Source of the DNA: an uncultured Campylobacter sp. | GTDB lineage: Bacteria; Campylobacterota; Campylobacteria; Campylobacterales; Campylobacteraceae | DNA length: 64,000 nt | Reading direction: 5' to 3' | Assembly: GCF_963518785.1 (NCBI RefSeq) | Contig: NZ_CAUQKJ010000001.1 | Location: forward strand, 124,001-188,000 | Part shown: positions 25,983 through 35,298 of the stretch, one piece after another | Numbering within the stretch: position 1 is the stretch's first letter | Layout of the letters: the number at the start of each line of letters is the position of its first letter | Position numbers and translations under genes: made by a program | The notes under the pieces: model-generated | Databases searched by the model: none | What the model saw: only the letters and a program-made list of their open reading frames with translations | Told to the model about the DNA's origin: nothing

Positions 25983-26501
25983 TCTTTTATACCTTTAAAT
26001 TTTAATGTGCGGTTCGCTGCTTGCACTGCACAGATGAACGGCGGGCGCTGCTTTGATTATCGCCGTGCGGGCTTTAAATTTAGCCGCTGCGAATTTTAAT
26101 TTTACGCCGCCGCGCATACTTCGTACTTTACGTCGCTGTGAATGATTTAAGCCCAGCATGCCGCCGAATATCTCATCCTTGGGCTACTCCGTGAATTTTA
26201 TTTGGTGCCGCCGTTACGAGTGCTTTTAATTTAACGCCGTAGTTACCGCAAATTTTACTTTGCCGCCGCCACTCGCGTAATACATTTTTGAAATGGGATT
26301 TTACGCAAATTCTGTTTAAAATGGATTTAACTTTTTAAATTTAAAAGCAGCGGAGTAGCTTAAATTTATAACTATCCAAGTGCCATTACTATAAGCATAA
26401 AAACGCTTATTTTTGATTTTTAAATTTGAGCTGTTTTTAGTAAATTTTGCTTACAAATTTTGTATAATTTTTAAAATTTTATCTCGAAAAGAGGAGCGAG
26501 T
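25983..26501. other. Intergenic, promoter at its right end
   Basis: No gene seen. The stretch is full of AAATTT/AATTTTA runs. TTTTGTATAATTTT near 26460 is the probable promoter of the next gene. Confidence 0.45.
26463..26468 (+). promoter_or_regulatory. Probable -10 box for the gene at 26502
   Basis: TATAAT in TTTTGTATAATTTT; the ribosome-binding site AAGAGGAGCGAG follows directly before ATG 26502. Confidence 0.5.
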
Positions 26502-27726
26502 ATGAGATTTATCATTATATTGTTTTTGGTGGTCGGCGGCTGTTTTGGAGGCAATATAACCGACTTTCAAAGCTTGGAAAAATTTATCAAAGACGGGCAA
26601 GCGAAAGGATATTTTCCTAAAAAGATTTTAGTGACGCAAGGATTTGATACCACCGTATTAGAAGACGTGAGTTTAAATTTTAGCAAAACCATATATTGGG
26701 ATATAAATTCTCGCTGCAACCAAAACGCAGACGAAATCATTATAGCCGAAAGCCGATACGAGGCACTCTATAGTTTGCCCCGGAAATAACAACGTCTATA
26801 TTTTGACTGGCGGCAGAAGCGATGTGGAAGACCCATGGGGAAACGATATCTTCGTAATGGGCGAGAACGATGATAAAATTTCAAAAAGCTGGGGTACAAA
26901 TATATTTATATTCGGCAAAAGATGGGGGCATGATAAGATAGAAATCGGCGATTCTAGGATAAATCCGGCGTCAAACCCTGAATACAAAAACGAATTTCCT
27001 TACGAGTTTAGTCACTTTTTCATCTTTGATAGCGGGATTAAAAAGGATGATTTAGTTTTTAACTTTAACAAGATAATAAATTTAAGAACAAACGACTCCA
27101 TAGAGCTTACGGATTTAAATGGTATAAATTTGATTTTTAAAGACGAGCCGGGTAAATACTACGGCACAAATTCATTAAAGGAGATTTACGACAAAAACTT
27201 TTTCGTTACGCCTAAGACTGAAGAGAGTTTGAGCGCGGATGAGATACAAACGCTGCTTCACAAAACGGCATATTCAGACAACGCCGAAGATGCTAAAAAA
27301 TACTGCGAAATGGGCGGCGATCCGAATTTTAAAGGTCATGAAAATACCACTCCCATCGAAATGGCGGTAATGTTAGGTAGCGAAAATTCGCTTCGCGCGA
27401 TGCTAGAGTGCGCAAAAAGACTGACCGATAGCGCAATGATGATGAGCGTATTCGGAAGCCAACACGACGATGAGAAGAGTTTTAGGCTCGTAAAGCTTTT
27501 GGAAAAATACGGCGGAAATTTTAAAGCAAAGGATAGGGATGGTTGCTCCATGGTAAATTATGCGGCAAGTTCTCATAGTCTAGAAATCGTAAAATATCTA
27601 GTAGAAAGAGGCGCCGATCCAAAAGCTAGATGTTCTCATAACCAAAGCGTAACTCCATCGGATTGGGCAAGGAAAAATGAGGATAAAAGAGTATATGAGT
27701 ATCTAAAAAGCCTAGAAGCCAAATAA
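26502..27726 (+). pseudogene. Exported protein with beta-roll-like and ankyrin parts, split by a frameshift
   Basis: Two adjoining frames look like one gene. The first (26502-26789, 95 residues) starts with a signal peptide (IIILFLVVGGCFGGN) and stops after SLPRK. The second frame is open from about 26761 (SIVCPGNNNVYILTGG) to 27726, 307 residues from its first ATG-like codon at 26803. Its front has glycine/aspartate turns (GRSDVEDPWGNDIFVMGEND, WGTNIFIFGKRWGHDKIEIG) that resemble degenerate RTX-type beta-roll repeats. Its back has ankyrin repeats (PIEMAVMLGSENSLRAML, FKAKDRDGCSMVNYAAS, IVKYLVERGADPKAR). A shift near 26765-26795 would join them. AT-rich compared with the neighbours. Function unknown. 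Confidence 0.6.
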
Positions 27727-28042
27727 AAGCTATGCTAAATTTGACTTCTTTATCGTTTGCTTTGAATCAGCGCGATTAAATTATTAGCGTTTTTGATGCA
27801 GATAGCAATGCGCAGCAAGCTTTTATGATATCGATTTGGCTTATGGCTGTAGCGACGGAACTTATTTATGTGCCATCTAGAATGGGCGGCATATCGGACT
27901 CTCTATAGCACCAAGATTTGCGGCTATGCCAAAAAGCTTTAAGTTTTCGGCGAAAATTTTATTTTGCATTATTTTTTGCAGAAATATATAATTTAATCCA
28001 AAATTTATATACACTTCGCTATTATCTCATTTTAAATTTCGC
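27727..28042. other. Intergenic with a decayed gene remnant
   Basis: Bases 27783-27908 encode 41 codons without a start, including DADSNAQQAFMISIWLMAV and YVPSRMGGISDSL, then a stop. The next frame continues SIAPRFAAMPKSFKF. This looks like a decaying protein gene rather than random DNA, but I cannot name it. The rest is AT-rich leader to the tRNA. Confidence 0.3.
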
Positions 28043-28117
28043 GGCCCACTCGTCTAGTGGTTAGGACGCTGGCCTCTCACGCCGGTAACAGGAGTTCAAA
28101 TCTCCTGTGGGTCACCA
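28043..28117 (+). tRNA. tRNA-Glu (anticodon CUC)
   Basis: 75 bases including an encoded CCA. The acceptor stem GGCCCAC/GTGGGTC pairs with one G-U. The D arm contains GTCTAGTGGTTAGGAC, the anticodon stem CTGGC/GCCGG encloses the loop CTCTCAC (anticodon CTC), and the T arm is GGAGT-TCAAATC-TCCTG-like (GGAGTTCAAATCTCC). The overall sequence resembles bacterial tRNA-Glu. No second RNA gene is next to it. Confidence 0.93.
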
Positions 28118-28296
28118 TTTCATCACTTAAAATCAATTAAAATTTTCTATCATCCAGCTGCTTGCCCTTGAAATTTAAGACCTCATTTGATTTTGGAGTA
28201 TTTTGATTAAAATTTCATCATATTTTTACCGAGGTTAATTGATCTAGAATTAAAGTCGCGCGAATTAAAATTTAGATCAAATTGTAAAATTCACGG

Positions 28297-28722
28297 CTAA
28301 ATCCCGCCGCTACTTATATTTTCCAGATTGCGCAGCCTGTTCCAGTTCTGCTCGTTTTGTAAATTTCTCATATTTTGTCGCTGCTGCATCTGCTCCAGTT
28401 GCTGCTGCGATTGCTGTTGCATTAGGTTTCGCTGTGTGGCGATATACCGCTCCTGCGCTCTTTGCTGAGCTTGTGCGCTATTCTCCTTGAATGAATTAAG
28501 CATGTCTTGCGATACCGCTTGCTTTTGTGCCGCACGCGCGACTTCGGCATCGGTCTTTTGCCGCTTCGCGCAGCGGTTTGACTGCTCCTTGCTTAGCGGG
28601 TTTGCGACATCGCATCTGCTCGCGTTCGCTACTAATGGACCTTCCTCGTCGCCCTGCGAGAGCGTCGAGCAGCCGCAAAGCAACACGACTGAAATCAAGG
28701 CAGAGAAAAATTTTAACTTCAC
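28297..28722 (-). CDS. Gln-rich lipoprotein
   Basis: 141 residues with a lipoprotein signal peptide (FFSALISVVLLCGCS; lipid attachment at the Cys of LCGC). The mature part is hydrophilic. Residues about 75-130 are extremely Gln/Met/Asn-rich (AQQRAQERYIATQ, MQQQSQQQLEQMQQRQNM), which predicts a long helix or coiled coil. Two further Cys, in SRCDV and NRCAK, could form a disulfide. Probably anchored to the outer or inner membrane, facing the periplasm. It lies 39 bases after bioB on the same strand and may be cotranscribed. Function unknown. Confidence 0.78.
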   Translation of the reverse strand: MKLKFFSALISVVLLCGCSTLSQGDEEGPLVANASRCDVANPLSKEQSNRCAKRQKTDAEVARAAQKQAVSQDMLNSFKENSAQAQQRAQERYIATQRNLMQQQSQQQLEQMQQRQNMRNLQNEQNWNRLRNLENISSGGI

Positions 28723-28761
28723 AGTCGCCTTTCAAATTTTATCTTTAATTCCCGACCGCCG

Positions 28762-29751
28762 CTAATCCGCGCCCTTTGCGAGGTCGAACCCGCACTGCGC
28801 CACAAGCGCCTTATCGCTTGCGATGCTATCGCCGGTGGTGGTTAGGAAATTGCCCGTAAGCGCCGAGTTGATACCGCATCCAAGCGCCGTGCGCACGTGC
28901 TCGCCCAAATTTCGCCTGCCGCCTGCAAAGCGCAGATACGCGCGCGGCAAGATGAAGCGGTAGATCGCGATCGATTTTAAAATTTCATCGTGCGCCAGCG
29001 GCGCGGCGTTTTGCAGCGGAGTGCCCTTGATCGGGGTCAGGATATTGATCGGCACGGAGCTAACGCCTAGCTCTCGCAGTTGCAGCGCCATATCGATGCG
29101 ATCCTCCATGCCCTCGCCCAGCCCAAAAATCCCGCCGCTACATACGTCAAGCCCCACGGCGCGGCAATTCTCGATAGTTTGGATGCGATCGTCGTAGCTG
29201 TGCGTCGTGCAGATCTGCGGATAAAATTTTCGCGAAGTCTCGAGATTGTGATGATAGGTCTGCACGCCGCTAGCTTTAAGCAGCGCCAGCGCGGGCTTTG
29301 AAGCGATCCCCAGCGAGGCGCACAGATGCAGCCGCGTTTCGCTTCGCAGCCGCTCATAGATCGCGCAGTATGCCCCTAGATCGGAGCTTTTTTGAGAAAT
29401 TCCGCGCCCGCTGGCGACGAGCGAGAAGCGGTGCGTCTGCTCGGCTTCGTTCGCAAGCGCGGCGCTTAGCACCTGCTGTTCGCTCAAAATTCCATAAGTC
29501 TCGCAGCCAGTGTCAAAATGCGCCGACTGCGCGCAGTATTTGCAGTCCTCGCTACAGCGCCCCGATTTTACGTTTATGATCGTGCAAAGATTAAATTTAT
29601 CGCCGCAAAACTCGCGCCTGATCTCATCCGCTGCCGCAAAAAGCGCGCCCAAATCCTCGCATCGCGCCAGATTCAGCGCCTGCTGCTTTGCAATCTCGCA
29701 GCCGCCTATCACGCGATCTTTCAGCTCGGAAATATAAAATTTGTCTATCAA
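28762..29751 (-). CDS. bioB: Biotin synthase
   Basis: Radical-SAM enzyme that inserts sulfur into dethiobiotin. The CxxxCxxC cluster is in SGRCSEDCKYCAQS, near residues 60-70. Further ligand and fold motifs are HHNLETS, YDDRIQTIE, CSGGIFGLGE, VPINILTPI and FAGGRRNLGEH. Length, 329 residues, is usual. The start is TTG at 29751, preceded by AAAGG about 10 bases upstream. Other biotin genes are not in the window. The gene is GC-rich and typical of the host. Confidence 0.95.
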   Translation of the reverse strand: MIDKFYISELKDRVIGGCEIAKQQALNLARCEDLGALFAAADEIRREFCGDKFNLCTIINVKSGRCSEDCKYCAQSAHFDTGCETYGILSEQQVLSAALANEAEQTHRFSLVASGRGISQKSSDLGAYCAIYERLRSETRLHLCASLGIASKPALALLKASGVQTYHHNLETSRKFYPQICTTHSYDDRIQTIENCRAVGLDVCSGGIFGLGEGMEDRIDMALQLRELGVSSVPINILTPIKGTPLQNAAPLAHDEILKSIAIYRFILPRAYLRFAGGRRNLGEHVRTALGCGINSALTGNFLTTTGDSIASDKALVAQCGFDLAKGAD

Positions 29752-30070
29752 TACTTAGCCTTTTTGAAAAAAATGCGTAATTATACAACGCTAAATTTAA
29801 AGCAAAGCTCGCACGCGAAATTTTGGCATAGGAATTTTCCGCTAAAAATTTTATGCTCTTCGCGCGCCGCTTTTGCGCCGCAACTTTTACGGACGGCTCG
29901 TCTGTGCGCTTACGGCGGCGCAAATTAAAATCGCTTCAAAGTTGCGGCGCGGTAAAATTTTACGCGTATGAAAATACATATCGAGCCGCTACCTACGGTA
30001 TCTGCGGGCGATTTATCGTTTTGAAATTTTATTTTGGCTAAAATTGCGGCTTTAAATTTAAAGGCAAAAA

Positions 30071-31945
30071 ATGAAATACGACGTTATCGTTGTGGGTGGC
30101 GGGCACGCTGGTATCGAGGCGAGCTTAGCCGCCGCAAAAATGGGCGCAAAGACGCTGCTAATTACGATCTTGGCCGAACAGATCGGCGCTGCGAGCTGTA
30201 ACCCCGCAATCGGCGGCCTTGCTAAGGGGCATCTGGTAAAGGAGATCGACGCGCTGGGCGGTCAGATGGGGCTTGCGGCGGATGCGTGCGGGTTGCAGTT
30301 TAGAATTTTAAACGAGAGCAAAGGCCCTGCGGTGCGCGGCTCGCGCGCTCAGATCGATATGGATGAATACCGTATCTATATGCGAAATTTGCTGCTAAAC
30401 ACGCAGGGGCTGGACGTAAGCCAGGAGATCGCGAGCGAAATTTTAACCTGCGAGCAGGATGGCGTCCCGCGCATTTGCGGGGTTAAGAGCCATCTTGGCA
30501 ACGTTTATGAGACCGAGCATCTGATAATCACCGCAGGCACCTTTTTAAACGGGCTAATTCACGTAGGCGAAAACAAGCTGCAAGCGGGGCGCGTGGGCGA
30601 GCTAGCGAGCGTGGAGCTAGCCGAATCGCTACGAAGCTTGGGGCTGCAAATGGGGCGGCTAAAGACCGGCACCTGCCCAAGGATCGATGCTAAGACGATC
30701 GATTTTAGCGTGCTTGAGCGCCAAGACGGCGACGCCGATCCGCGTCCTTTTAGCTTTCGCAGCAAAAATTTTGCGCCGAAGCAGCTTGTTTGCTTCATCG
30801 CTTATACGAACGAGCGCACGCATGAGATCATCCGCGAAAATTTCGCCCGCGCACCGATGTTCACGGGGCAAATTTCAAGCACCGGCCCGCGCTACTGCCC
30901 GAGCATCGAGACTAAAATTTATGAATTTCCAAATCGCGACCGCCACCACGTCTTCGTCGAGCCGCAGACGCGCGAGGCTACGGAGTATTATGTAAATGGC
31001 CTCTCCACGAGCCTTCCTTACGACGTGCAGATTGCGTTTTTGCGCACGATCAGAGGCTTTGAAAATGCAAAAATCGTCCGCCCGGGCTATGCGATCGAGT
31101 ACGATTTTATCGATCCTACCGAGCTTAAACATAGCCTTGAAACCAAAAAGATCCGCGGGCTGTTTTTAGCGGGGCAGATCAACGGCACCACCGGCTACGA
31201 GGAGGCCGCGGCGCAGGGGCTGATGGCGGGCATCAACGCCGCTTTGGATGCGTCGGATCGGGCGCCGTTAATTTTAAGGCGTGATGAGGCGTATATCGGC
31301 GTTTTGATCGATGATCTCGTCACCAAGGGCACGAACGAGCCTTACCGAATGTTTACTTCGCGCGCGGAATTTCGCCTGCTGCTGCGCGAGGGCAACGCCG
31401 TGCTGCGCCTAAGCGAATATGGCCGTGAGATCGGGCTTTTGGACGAGGCTAGCTATGAGCGGGCGCGCAAGTTTAAGCTCGATGTGCAAAGCGGAATGGA
31501 ATTTTTGCTAAAAACGCAGATCACCCCTTCGAAACAGACGCTTAGCCTGCTGCAAAATATCGGCGCGGAGCCCATTTCGCAAAGCTGCAGCTTGCAAAAA
31601 ATCGTAGCCAAAAGCGGCTTTTCAAAGGCGGGATTGCTCGCTCTGGCGCCGCATTTTGAGGGCTTTAGCGATGAAGTTTTGGATGAAATTTTAACGCAGT
31701 GCAAGTATCATTTCTACATCGCGATGCAGCGCGCAGAAGTCGAGAGGATGAAGGGGCTGCTTGGCGTCGTAATCCCGCCGCAGATCGATTTTAGCAAGAT
31801 CGGAGGCCTTAGCAACGAGATCGTGCAGAAGCTAAATCGCTTCGCGCCGCCGACGCTTTTTGCCGCGAGCGAGATCAGCGGCGTAACGCCCGCCGCGATC
31901 GATATTTTGCATATCTACATCAAACAAAATTTTGGGCTAAAATAA
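30071..31945 (+). CDS. mnmG: tRNA uridine-5-carboxymethylaminomethyl modification enzyme, FAD subunit
   Basis: Together with MnmE it installs the cmnm5 group at the wobble uridine (U34) of several tRNAs. The FAD site VVGGGHAGIEAS is at residues 7-18. Other conserved blocks are SCNPAIGGLAKGHLVKEID, PAVRGSRAQID, TAGTFLNGLIHVG, RLKTGTCPRID, GRYCPSIE-like GPRYCPSIETKI, LFLAGQINGTTGYEEAAAQG and TSRAEFRLLLR. Length, 624 residues, is normal. It stands alone, 58 bases before an unrelated membrane protein gene. A short inverted repeat GTAGTA/TACTAC (31971-31988) follows it but is weak as a terminator. Confidence 0.96.
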   Translation: MKYDVIVVGGGHAGIEASLAAAKMGAKTLLITILAEQIGAASCNPAIGGLAKGHLVKEIDALGGQMGLAADACGLQFRILNESKGPAVRGSRAQIDMDEYRIYMRNLLLNTQGLDVSQEIASEILTCEQDGVPRICGVKSHLGNVYETEHLIITAGTFLNGLIHVGENKLQAGRVGELASVELAESLRSLGLQMGRLKTGTCPRIDAKTIDFSVLERQDGDADPRPFSFRSKNFAPKQLVCFIAYTNERTHEIIRENFARAPMFTGQISSTGPRYCPSIETKIYEFPNRDRHHVFVEPQTREATEYYVNGLSTSLPYDVQIAFLRTIRGFENAKIVRPGYAIEYDFIDPTELKHSLETKKIRGLFLAGQINGTTGYEEAAAQGLMAGINAALDASDRAPLILRRDEAYIGVLIDDLVTKGTNEPYRMFTSRAEFRLLLREGNAVLRLSEYGREIGLLDEASYERARKFKLDVQSGMEFLLKTQITPSKQTLSLLQNIGAEPISQSCSLQKIVAKSGFSKAGLLALAPHFEGFSDEVLDEILTQCKYHFYIAMQRAEVERMKGLLGVVIPPQIDFSKIGGLSNEIVQKLNRFAPPTLFAASEISGVTPAAIDILHIYIKQNFGLK

Positions 31946-32003
31946 GCTGTGCGTCTGGCGTGAGAAAGCCGTAGTAGAATTTTACTACACAGGCAAAATA
32001 GGA

Positions 32004-32777
32004 ATGAGCATGCAAGATGAGTTAAATTTAAGCTTGAAAAAATTTGCGAGGGACTACGACAAAGAGCCGCTAGTCATCAAAGACGAAACTAATCAGGTCA
32101 TAAAAATTTCGATTATTTTGATGTTTGCATTAATGGCTTTCGGAATTTTAAGAAACGTATTTTTTGGCGGCAACTCCGATATATTTAAAATTTCATTATA
32201 TTTTTTGCTCGTCATAGGCAGGAGAAAATTCGATATGAATTTCTATAGAAACGCTTATGTTTATTTTTATAATGATAAAATCGTCAAGATAATTGACGGT
32301 AAAATTTTTGCGGAAATTGCGCCGCGTCAAATACGAAAGCTTCACAAAACAGTATCCTATGCGCTTCCGATACATTACGGGCTAGATAGCGTCGGCGGTA
32401 AAACAGGCGTAATATTTCTTGTCGTTATCATGGCGGCGATGTTTGTAGTTCTGCCCGTAGCGACATCCATTTTTATAATTTTAGCGACGATCTGCATGGT
32501 GCTTTTGCCTCAGATCATTTTTCACTTCGGAGGTGGCGTCGATAGCGTTTTTGATATGATATTTTTGCAGGGAAAAAACGGTTTGTTTTGTAATTTTATG
32601 ATCAGCGATCCAAATGATTACGCAGAGCTGCGCAGATATTTCAAAGTCGTTTGCAACAAAAATTTAGACCTAGCCGAAAAGAAAATCACGGCGTTATTTG
32701 AAGTAAGTAAATTGGAGATAAATTTATTAGCTAAATTTATCATCGAGCGCAACAAAAAGGGCGATGCTTGGAGTTAA
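32004..32777 (+). CDS. Membrane protein, paralog of the gene at 2110
   Basis: 257 residues, family not recognised. The N-terminus carries FARDYDKEPLVIKDE, matching ARDYDKEPIIIK of the gene at 2110. Hydrophobic segments lie near residues 31-49 (ISIILMFALMAFGIL), 56-70 and 130-165 (VIFLVVIMAAMFVVLPVATS and a following helix). Between them is a short soluble part (YVYFYNDKIVKIIDGKIFAE) that looks like a PH-like strand pattern. The C-terminal tail has DPNDYAELRRYFKVVCNKN. This copy is intact and lacks the Asn/Ser-rich repeats of its paralog. Function unknown. AT-rich compared with mnmG. Confidence 0.72.
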   Translation: MSMQDELNLSLKKFARDYDKEPLVIKDETNQVIKISIILMFALMAFGILRNVFFGGNSDIFKISLYFLLVIGRRKFDMNFYRNAYVYFYNDKIVKIIDGKIFAEIAPRQIRKLHKTVSYALPIHYGLDSVGGKTGVIFLVVIMAAMFVVLPVATSIFIILATICMVLLPQIIFHFGGGVDSVFDMIFLQGKNGLFCNFMISDPNDYAELRRYFKVVCNKNLDLAEKKITALFEVSKLEINLLAKFIIERNKKGDAWS

Positions 32778-33084
32778 ATTTGGATTTTAGCAAAGCCTAT
32801 AAAATTTAAAAATATAGTTAAAATTTTGCGCTCTTGCTTTAGGTTTTTAAATTCGATTTAAATTTTACGATCCGTCAAATTTAATCCTATCTGCTAATTT
32901 CTGCCAGAGGCATGAACACAGATAGAGCTTATCGCTCCTGGTGCGCCAAAAGAGGATAAATTTACGGCGGAATTTATACAGCCTGGGTAAAATTTTATTC
33001 GCGAAATGAGAACGGATTTAAAATTTAACCGTTTTTTCAAGCGAATTTTGCCACAATTGCGCTCAAATTTCATTGGGGCGAAAG
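32778..33084. other. Intergenic, no gene
   Basis: About 300 bases, AAATTT-rich, with no gene or clear hairpin. Bases 33075-33084 hold the ribosome-binding region GGGGCGAAAG of the ABC transporter gene. Confidence 0.4.
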
Positions 33085-34638
33085 ATGAAAAAATATACCA
33101 AACAAATCCTCGCGATGCTCGCGCTAAACGCGATCTACAGCGGCTCGGGGATCTTGATTTTAAGCTTTATCAATAAATATCTACTTGACGGCGCCGAAAG
33201 AGGCGGGCGCATCATCGCGCTATTTTTCGCGCTTTTGGCGATATTTCTGCTGCTTTCGGTGCTAAGTCGCATCATGCTTTGCAAGATGGAAAACGACTTC
33301 GTATTCGATCTACGCACCAAAATTATCAAGCAGATCATCGATACGAAGTTCGAGCGCATCGAGGCTGCGTCGAAGGCGAACCTGCTCGCGTCCCTTTCCA
33401 GCGATATTTCGCGCCTGACCGAGGGCTTTATGCGTATCTCCGAGCTGATCCAAGGCGCGATGATCGTGCTATTTTGCGGCATCTACGTGCTATACATCGC
33501 GCCTATGATGTTTGCGTTTTTGTTCGTCTGGATCGGCGCGCTGATGATATTCAACCGTTTTTTGATGAAAAAGGTCATGCAAAATTACGATCTGTACCGC
33601 CAAAATGAGGACGTTTTGTATAAAAACTACGCCGCGGCGATCGAGGGGCACAAGGAGCTGTCGCTAAGCCTAGCCAAAGCAAAGAGCCTATACGAAAATG
33701 ACTTTCTGCCCAACGCGCAAAATTTACGCCAAAGCTCGCTTCGAGCCGAGGTTTACGGCGCGTTTGCGAGTAATTTTATGAACGTGATGATGCTAGGCGC
33801 GGTGGGCTTTGTGCTTTATTTCGGGCTTAGCGGCGGCAAAGCAGAGCTTGCAAACGCCGTAACGATCGCGCTTACGGTGCTTTTTTTGCGCGCGCCTTTG
33901 ATGATGCTCATATTCTCGCTTCCTAGCGTGCTGCGCGCAAAGATCGCCTACGCAAAGATCAATGAGCTGGGCTTAGATCCATTCGTGCAGGGCTTCGAGC
34001 TTGCGCAAATGCAGCCGTGGCGCAGCCTGGAGCTTAAAGGCGTGGGCTTTTCGTATCCAGACGGAAAATTCGGCATCAAAGGGGTAAGTTTGCAGCTAAA
34101 TGCGGGCGAGACGGTGTTTTTGATCGGCGAAAATGGCAGCGGAAAATCGACGCTTTTTATGATCTTAGCGGGCCTTTATACGCCGCAAGCAGGCGAAATT
34201 TTAGCCGACGGCGCGGCTCTTAAACCCTCTGATCTGCGCGCCTACAGTAACAACATAAGCGCGGTTTTCAGCGATTTTTATCTCTTCGACTATGCTACTG
34301 GCGATGCGGACATCGCGCGCGAGTGGTTGGCGCTCACGCACCTGCAGGATAAGGTTGAGCTAAAGGGGGTCAAATTTAGCACCACGAGCCTATCTAGCGG
34401 GCAGCGCAAGCGTTTGGCGCTCGTAAGCGTACTGATGGACGGGCGAAAATTTTTGATGCTTGATGAGTTTGCGGCCGATCTCGATCCGCAGTTTCGCACG
34501 GAGTTTTACGAGCGGATTTTGCCGGAGCTGAAATCGCGCGGATACACGATCTTTGCGATCTCGCACGATGATAAATACTTCGGCGCCGCAGATAAAATTT
34601 ATAAGATGCAAGGCGGCGAAATTTCGCAGATTAAATAA
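33085..34638 (+). CDS. ABC exporter, fused permease and ATPase (cyclic-peptide exporter type)
   Basis: The start is taken as ATG at 33085; a TTG at 33073 would place the Shine-Dalgarno bases inside the gene. The first half (about residues 1-300) has six membrane helices. The second half is a nucleotide-binding domain with GENGSGKST (Walker A, about residue 351), LSSGQRKRLAL (signature), FLMLDEFAADLD (Walker B, with Phe and Ala in place of the more usual pattern) and FAISHDD (H loop). The compact 517-residue form and the SSGQRKRLAL signature resemble the SyrD/PvdE/YojI branch, which exports cyclic or modified peptides. No peptide precursor gene was seen beside it. Substrate unknown. Confidence 0.85.
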   Translation: MKKYTKQILAMLALNAIYSGSGILILSFINKYLLDGAERGGRIIALFFALLAIFLLLSVLSRIMLCKMENDFVFDLRTKIIKQIIDTKFERIEAASKANLLASLSSDISRLTEGFMRISELIQGAMIVLFCGIYVLYIAPMMFAFLFVWIGALMIFNRFLMKKVMQNYDLYRQNEDVLYKNYAAAIEGHKELSLSLAKAKSLYENDFLPNAQNLRQSSLRAEVYGAFASNFMNVMMLGAVGFVLYFGLSGGKAELANAVTIALTVLFLRAPLMMLIFSLPSVLRAKIAYAKINELGLDPFVQGFELAQMQPWRSLELKGVGFSYPDGKFGIKGVSLQLNAGETVFLIGENGSGKSTLFMILAGLYTPQAGEILADGAALKPSDLRAYSNNISAVFSDFYLFDYATGDADIAREWLALTHLQDKVELKGVKFSTTSLSSGQRKRLALVSVLMDGRKFLMLDEFAADLDPQFRTEFYERILPELKSRGYTIFAISHDDKYFGAADKIYKMQGGEISQIK

Positions 34639-34838
34639 AATTCACCGCCGCGAGTTTGCTTCATAAACACAGCGCCTCCCAGCTCGCGTCATGTTTTGAG
34701 CTGCACCTGCCGATCCTGCTTTAAATTTGATCAATGCCCTTTAAATTCCGCCTCGCGCGGCTTGCGGAAAATGTTTTTTGCACTCACGCTCGCGAGAAAT
34801 TAATCCAAATTTTTAAACGCAAATTTAAGAATTTCAAC

Positions 34839-34844
34839 TATAAT
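34839..34844 (+). promoter_or_regulatory. Probable -10 box of the cytochrome c gene
   Basis: TATAAT in CAACTATAATGCG, 32 bases before ATG 34877; AAAGGATG is the ribosome-binding site. Confidence 0.6.
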
Positions 34845-34876
34845 GCGCGCCACAACTTAATCGTAAAGGATGAAAA

Positions 34877-35197
34877 ATGAGAAAAGTTTTAATCGCATGC
34901 GCTGCATTAGCGGCGTTTAGTTCGGCAGCGTTTGCCGCAGACGGCGCTACATTGTATAAAAAATGCGTGGCCTGTCACGGAGCCAACGCCGAGAAGCCTT
35001 ATCTTGGCGGCAAAGTACCTGCGCTAAACACCCTAAGCAAGGAAGATCTCGTCGCGAGCCTAAAAGGCTACAAAGACGGCACCTTGGGCGACGGCAAGGG
35101 CAAATTCGGCATGATGGGCGTTATGAAGGGTCAAGCAGCTTCGCTTAACGACGAATCGATCGAAGCGCTAGCCGATTTCATCGTCTCTAAAAAATAA
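34877..35197 (+). CDS. Periplasmic cytochrome c553-type protein
   Basis: 106 residues. The signal peptide is MRKVLIACAALAAFSSAAFA with cleavage after AFA. One heme attachment site CVACH follows at about residues 31-35. The distal Met ligand is probably in KFGMMGVMKGQA. The short class I fold and the ADFIVSKK end match small epsilonproteobacterial cytochromes that donate electrons to terminal oxidases or peroxidases. It is monocistronic, with its own promoter and a weak hairpin after it. Confidence 0.92.
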   Translation: MRKVLIACAALAAFSSAAFAADGATLYKKCVACHGANAEKPYLGGKVPALNTLSKEDLVASLKGYKDGTLGDGKGKFGMMGVMKGQAASLNDESIEALADFIVSKK

Positions 35198-35212
35198 TTT
35201 CAAAACTTCATT

Positions 35213-35233
35213 CGGCGGGCTTCGCGCTCGCCG
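35213..35233 (+). terminator. Weak terminator-like hairpin after the cytochrome c gene
   Basis: CGGCGGGC/CGCTCGCCG-type stem of 8 bp with one G-U and a 5-base loop. No long T-run follows, only CTTAACTTT. Confidence 0.4.
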
Positions 35234-35298
35234 AGCTCGCTTAACTTTAAATTTTAAAATTCTACGCTAATATCACATAAAAATTCCAAAGGCTCATA

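Noticed and set aside
31971..31988. Terminator after mnmG (GTAGTA...TACTAC)
   Set aside because: Only a 6-bp AT-rich stem without a T-run; too weak.
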